Source: Caulobacteraceae bacterium
Lineage (GTDB): Bacteria > Pseudomonadota > Alphaproteobacteria > Caulobacterales > Caulobacteraceae
Direction: 5' to 3'
Length of the DNA: 32,952 bases
Assembly (NCBI GenBank): GCA_019232665.1
Contig: JAFANN010000068.1
Span: 1-32,952 of the forward strand
Below the pieces are notes generated by a model. That model did not search any database. It was not told the origin of the DNA and saw only the letters and a program-made list of their open reading frames with translations. Position numbers and translations under genes: made by a program. Shown here in pieces: positions 30,280 through 32,952 of this stretch (position 1 is the first letter of the stretch; each line of letters opens with the position of its first letter).

Positions 30280-31016
30280 CCGGGCTCCCTGATCGTCCGT
30301 GCTCGACCGGACTTGGTTCCCGTGGCGAGCTTGAGACGCGTCTCCCTTACCGCGACCTTAGGCAGGCGGTCGGCCTCGCGCGCAAGGAAATGTTCGATTT
30401 CGAGCCGGTGGCGAATTGTCATCGTCCGCAGCAGCCAGGACACCGCCTTTGTGATGAGGATGTCGCGCTCGCCTTTCAGGAGGTCGACCACCTCCAGAGC
30501 CAGATCGCGGAACCGCCGATCGTCCGAGGCTCGGACCGGTGCGTTGAGCAACACCATAGCCGCGCGGCGCTTGTTGATGTTCTCATCCGCGGCCAGGCGC
30601 TCGATGAGCGACTTCCATGCCGGCCAGTCGGTGGCGAGATCCTCGGCCGTGAAAACGCTCTGGCAAAGGCAGTCGATCTCCGCCCAGCCGTTCAGCTCGC
30701 CCAGCCACCGTTCGACGTCCGACGGTTGGACGGCTCGCCGCGCCGCCCGATCGACCGCGAGGATGAAGCTCGGCAGGGTCTTCTCCTCATGCGAGTCTCC
30801 GGCGAACAGGCTGTCGAGCACGGCGAGGGCGTCCGACGGTTGCCCGCCGCGCCGTTCCGCAATCCAGGCCCGGGCGATCGCCCGCCGCTCGGGCACGCCG
30901 ACGCTATAGAAGGGATGTCCGCTTCCGCCGTACGAGTCCCGCAGAGGAGGTCCCTCGCGTGGCGGTCGCCCCATCGCCTGGATCTGCGTCAGCAGCTTGG
31001 CGTGTTCGGGATGCAT
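30276..31016 (-). CDS. AlkD-like DNA alkylation repair protein (246 aa)
   Basis: HEAT-like-repeat DNA glycosylase of the AlkD type, which removes alkylated purines, mainly cationic 3- and 7-methyl lesions. Visible: FYSVGVPERRAIARAW, the helix run DALAVLDSLFAGDSHEEKTLPSFILA, WAEIDCLCQSVF (family WxxxD), NINKRRAAMVLLNAPVR and DILITKAVSWLLR. The start chosen is the ATG at 31016, with an AAAGGGG site; an upstream ATG at 31076 would add 20 residues with no similarity. Coupling to a transporter by a 4-base overlap is unusual for a repair gene. Confidence 0.82.
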   Translation of the reverse strand: MHPEHAKLLTQIQAMGRPPREGPPLRDSYGGSGHPFYSVGVPERRAIARAWIAERRGGQPSDALAVLDSLFAGDSHEEKTLPSFILAVDRAARRAVQPSDVERWLGELNGWAEIDCLCQSVFTAEDLATDWPAWKSLIERLAADENINKRRAAMVLLNAPVRASDDRRFRDLALEVVDLLKGERDILITKAVSWLLRTMTIRHRLEIEHFLAREADRLPKVAVRETRLKLATGTKSGRARTIREPG

Positions 31017-31089
31017 GACGGCTACCCCTTTCAGGTTCGCGACTGGAGGCCGGTCGTCGTCGACACCTTCGTTCACCCTTGGCGTAATT

Positions 31090-32883
31090 TCAGTGACTTA
31101 AGCCCCTCAACCTAGCGTCGTCAGCGATTTTCGGCCGTATCGAGTTGGCTGCCGCGAAATCGGCCTTGGCTGCCTCGCTACCGCCGGTCCTTTGCTCGGC
31201 CAGAGCCCTACCGTACAGCGCCCAGGCCAGCTTCGGTTGCGCCGCGAGGGCCGCATCGAAGTCTGTGATCGCCCTGGCGTCCTCGGATTTTCGAAGTCGC
31301 ACGAGACCACGGCCCTCCCGGGCCTGCGGATCATGGGTGTCGCGACGCAGGGCGCTGTCGCATGCGCTGGTCGCCCGATCGAGATCATCGCCGCTCATCG
31401 CGCCGGCCCAGCATCGGCCGGCGAGGGCGCGTTCGAGGCGGGCGTCGTCCCCGTGCGTGCGGATCCACGCGTCGAAGTTGGACGCCGCCTGATCGTACGC
31501 CCCGACTCGGATATAAAGCCCGGCCAGGATCAGCCGCGCGTCCGACTCCTTCGAAGCCAGCTTGTCCGCAGCCTCCAGATCGGTCGCCGCTCCGTCCATC
31601 TGCTTTCCCTCGAGTCGCAGTTCGGCCCGCGCGATGCGCGCGTCGACGTTGGCCGGATCGAGCTTCACGGCAGCGTCCAGGTCGGCCATGGCGAGGGACG
31701 GCTGGCGGTTCATCCGGTAGGCGACGCCCCGCCGGAAGAGATAGGCGGCGGAGTCAGGCGCCAACTCGTGCGCCCTTGTCAGGTCCGCGATCGCGTCGGC
31801 AAGCTCGCCGCGGCCCAACGAGGCGGCGCCGCGGCGCGCATAGGCCGATGCGTCCTTCGGCGCGTCCTCTGCGGCGCCTGCGCTCGCGGCTGCCGCCTGC
31901 GGCGCGGATAGATTGGGCGAAGCCGTCGGTGGGCCAGACGCAGCAAACTGGGGCCGGAGGTTGAACACAGGGCCGCCGTTGTAGGTGAAGTAGATCTTGT
32001 TCTGCGAATTGGCGACGAAGATACGGTGCGACAGGAAGAAGTCGGCGCCCAGCAGCATGTCCGAACTGCTGAAACCGACGTCGGCGAGCCGGATTTGCGT
32101 GTGCTCGATCTTCTCGCCGCCTAGCTCGAGCACGTCGACGGGGACTATCCGGCTCTCGACGCTGCGTCTGCCGACGCCATAGAAGGCGCCGCCCGACTGC
32201 GAGCCCGGGCCGTAGGGATCGATCCCCGCCCGCCGCGCAGCGTCGAAGCTGAGGGCGGAGGTGGCGGCGCCGCTGTCGAAAGTGATGCGGATCCGATGCC
32301 CGTTCACCTTGCCATAGCCGCTCGTCATTCGGCCGAGCTGGGCGAACGACACCAAGTTCATCACCGCATAGGTCCGCGTGCGGTCCCAGTACGCCATCGG
32401 AACATGGGCGCAGTCTTTCGGTCTCGAGATGCGGATCGTCCCGTTGGCGAGATCGTACTCGTCGTCGAAATGGGCCCAGAGGTTCTGACCCAGGAGACCA
32501 GCCGCTTCCACGCCCGCCGAGCCGCCGCCAACGAGGAACTGCACGTTGAGCTGCGCCAGCTTGCCGTCGGCGAGGGTGAACTGGCGCGCCGTGGTGATGG
32601 AAGGCCGAACGTCGCCGCCCACGCCAGCGACCCAAAAATTGTAAGGGGCCGGGGAAAGCGGCAGCTTCAGCTCGTCGGCGGCCGGCGATGTGAGCATGCT
32701 GAACGAGGCGCCGGTGTCGACGACCAGGTCGATCGGATGGCCATCGATGGACGCGGAGATCATCGGCCGCGTTCCCCGCATGGTCACGGGAAGCTCGATA
32801 TAGGGATCCTGACAGGCGGCGATCGCGGACGCGGCCGCCGAGGTGCTTGTGAGCGCCAGGGCGGCCGCGATGAACGCCTTCAT
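31090..32883 (-). CDS. Secreted double retropepsin-like aspartyl protease with TPR tail (597 aa)
   Basis: Three parts. A signal peptide (1 to about 23, MKAFIAAALALTSTSAAASA). Two tandem retroviral-type aspartic protease domains: the first with LVVDTGASFS (D56, T57, G58) and the GLLGQNLW flap region (about 129-136); the second with ITFDSGAATS (D203, S204, G205) and DMLLGADFF. Each single-domain protease needs two such DT/SG loops, so the tandem arrangement could form a complete site in one chain. From about 345 on come TPR repeats (AYARRGAASLGRGELADAIADLTRAHEL, then similar units at about 34-residue spacing) to the end. The ATG at 32883 follows GAGGTGAG. Periplasmic proteolysis with TPR docking is inferred. 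Confidence 0.88.
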   Translation of the reverse strand: MKAFIAAALALTSTSAAASAIAACQDPYIELPVTMRGTRPMISASIDGHPIDLVVDTGASFSMLTSPAADELKLPLSPAPYNFWVAGVGGDVRPSITTARQFTLADGKLAQLNVQFLVGGGSAGVEAAGLLGQNLWAHFDDEYDLANGTIRISRPKDCAHVPMAYWDRTRTYAVMNLVSFAQLGRMTSGYGKVNGHRIRITFDSGAATSALSFDAARRAGIDPYGPGSQSGGAFYGVGRRSVESRIVPVDVLELGGEKIEHTQIRLADVGFSSSDMLLGADFFLSHRIFVANSQNKIYFTYNGGPVFNLRPQFAASGPPTASPNLSAPQAAAASAGAAEDAPKDASAYARRGAASLGRGELADAIADLTRAHELAPDSAAYLFRRGVAYRMNRQPSLAMADLDAAVKLDPANVDARIARAELRLEGKQMDGAATDLEAADKLASKESDARLILAGLYIRVGAYDQAASNFDAWIRTHGDDARLERALAGRCWAGAMSGDDLDRATSACDSALRRDTHDPQAREGRGLVRLRKSEDARAITDFDAALAAQPKLAWALYGRALAEQRTGGSEAAKADFAAANSIRPKIADDARLRGLSH

Positions 32884-32892
32884 CTCACCTCG

Positions 32893-32952
32893 TCAACGCC
32901 AGTGGCGACCGTACCCGCGATGGCCCCACCCCCCACCCCAACGGCCGTGGCG
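32893..32952 (-). CDS. C-terminus of a Gly/Arg/His/Trp-rich protein, 5' end outside window
   Basis: The last 19 codons plus TGA read RHGRWGGGWGHRGYGRHWR, a low-complexity Gly/Arg/His/Trp/Tyr tail seen in small secreted or envelope-associated bacterial proteins. Only the end is visible, so product and signal peptide cannot be judged. It lies 9 bases upstream of the protease-TPR start, so it is probably the preceding gene of the same operon. Confidence 0.5.
   Translation of the reverse strand, partial: RHGRWGGGWGHRGYGRHWR

Noticed and set aside
1-32952. CRISPR array, tRNA, rRNA or integrase/attachment site
   Set aside because: No regularly spaced direct repeats, cloverleaf, rRNA core or recombinase gene was seen anywhere in the window.

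Overview
The window is about 33 kb of very GC-rich DNA. It reads like an alphaproteobacterial chromosome, most likely Caulobacterales (Caulobacter, Phenylobacterium or Brevundimonas-like). The pointers are GC-rich codon use, an EnvZ/OmpR-like pair divergent from ilvE, a Kdo hydroxylase, DUF6491-type secreted proteins and intergenic palindromic repeats typical of this group. Genus is inferred from style and synteny only, because no rRNA or tRNA is present. I see no integrase, prophage structural module, CRISPR array or classical insertion sequence.

Layout. 1-2.0 kb: 3' part of a type II NADH dehydrogenase (minus strand) and two small putative membrane proteins, followed by a gene-poor stretch of about 0.9 kb. 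2.9-5.6 kb: a compact three-gene cassette made of a 678-residue protein with four cysteine-lattice modules, a DUF1360-like membrane protein and a 91-residue MCCG protein. 5.6-7.1 kb: an ArsR/SRPBCC/small membrane protein/DUF1801 operon behind a recognisable promoter. 7.1-11.3 kb: a small hypothetical protein, an SDR oxidoreductase, a phosphoribosyltransferase-erythromycin esterase fusion, a Nudix hydrolase and a small FPASDP protein. 11.3-14.9 kb: ilvE, divergent from an OmpR/EnvZ-like two-component pair, then a GNAT acetyltransferase. 14.9-17.1 kb (minus): a tightly overlapped MerR/acyl-CoA dehydrogenase/OsmC operon behind a perfect palindrome. 17.2-20.7 kb: a small four-TM membrane protein, two tandem DUF6491-like secreted paralogues, an MFS transporter and a divergent Kdo hydroxylase. 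20.7-23.9 kb: a palindromic repeat, a GPH-type sugar transporter and a cytochrome P450. 23.9-24.5 kb: a GIY-YIG nuclease gene bounded by near-identical 38-bp inverted repeats. 24.5-27.2 kb: a lipoprotein, an O-antigen ligase/polymerase-like protein and an overlapping GT11 fucosyltransferase-like gene. 27.2-33 kb: gamma-glutamyltransferase, then on the minus strand an AlkD-like repair protein with an overlapping MFS transporter, a double retropepsin-TPR protein and the tail of a Gly/Arg/His-rich protein.

How the parts work together. Several modules point to envelope work: Kdo hydroxylase, Wzy-type ligase, fucosyltransferase, lipoprotein and the EnvZ/OmpR-like pair. Others suggest lipid or small-molecule catabolism: the MerR-controlled LCAD-like dehydrogenase and the P450 next to a transporter.

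The two best candidates for undescribed biology are (1) the Cys-lattice cassette at 2918-5582, where all module cysteines but one sit on a four-residue grid in four repeats, and (2) the 581-bp GIY-YIG unit at 23925-24505, which looks like a small mobile or REP-associated nuclease element.
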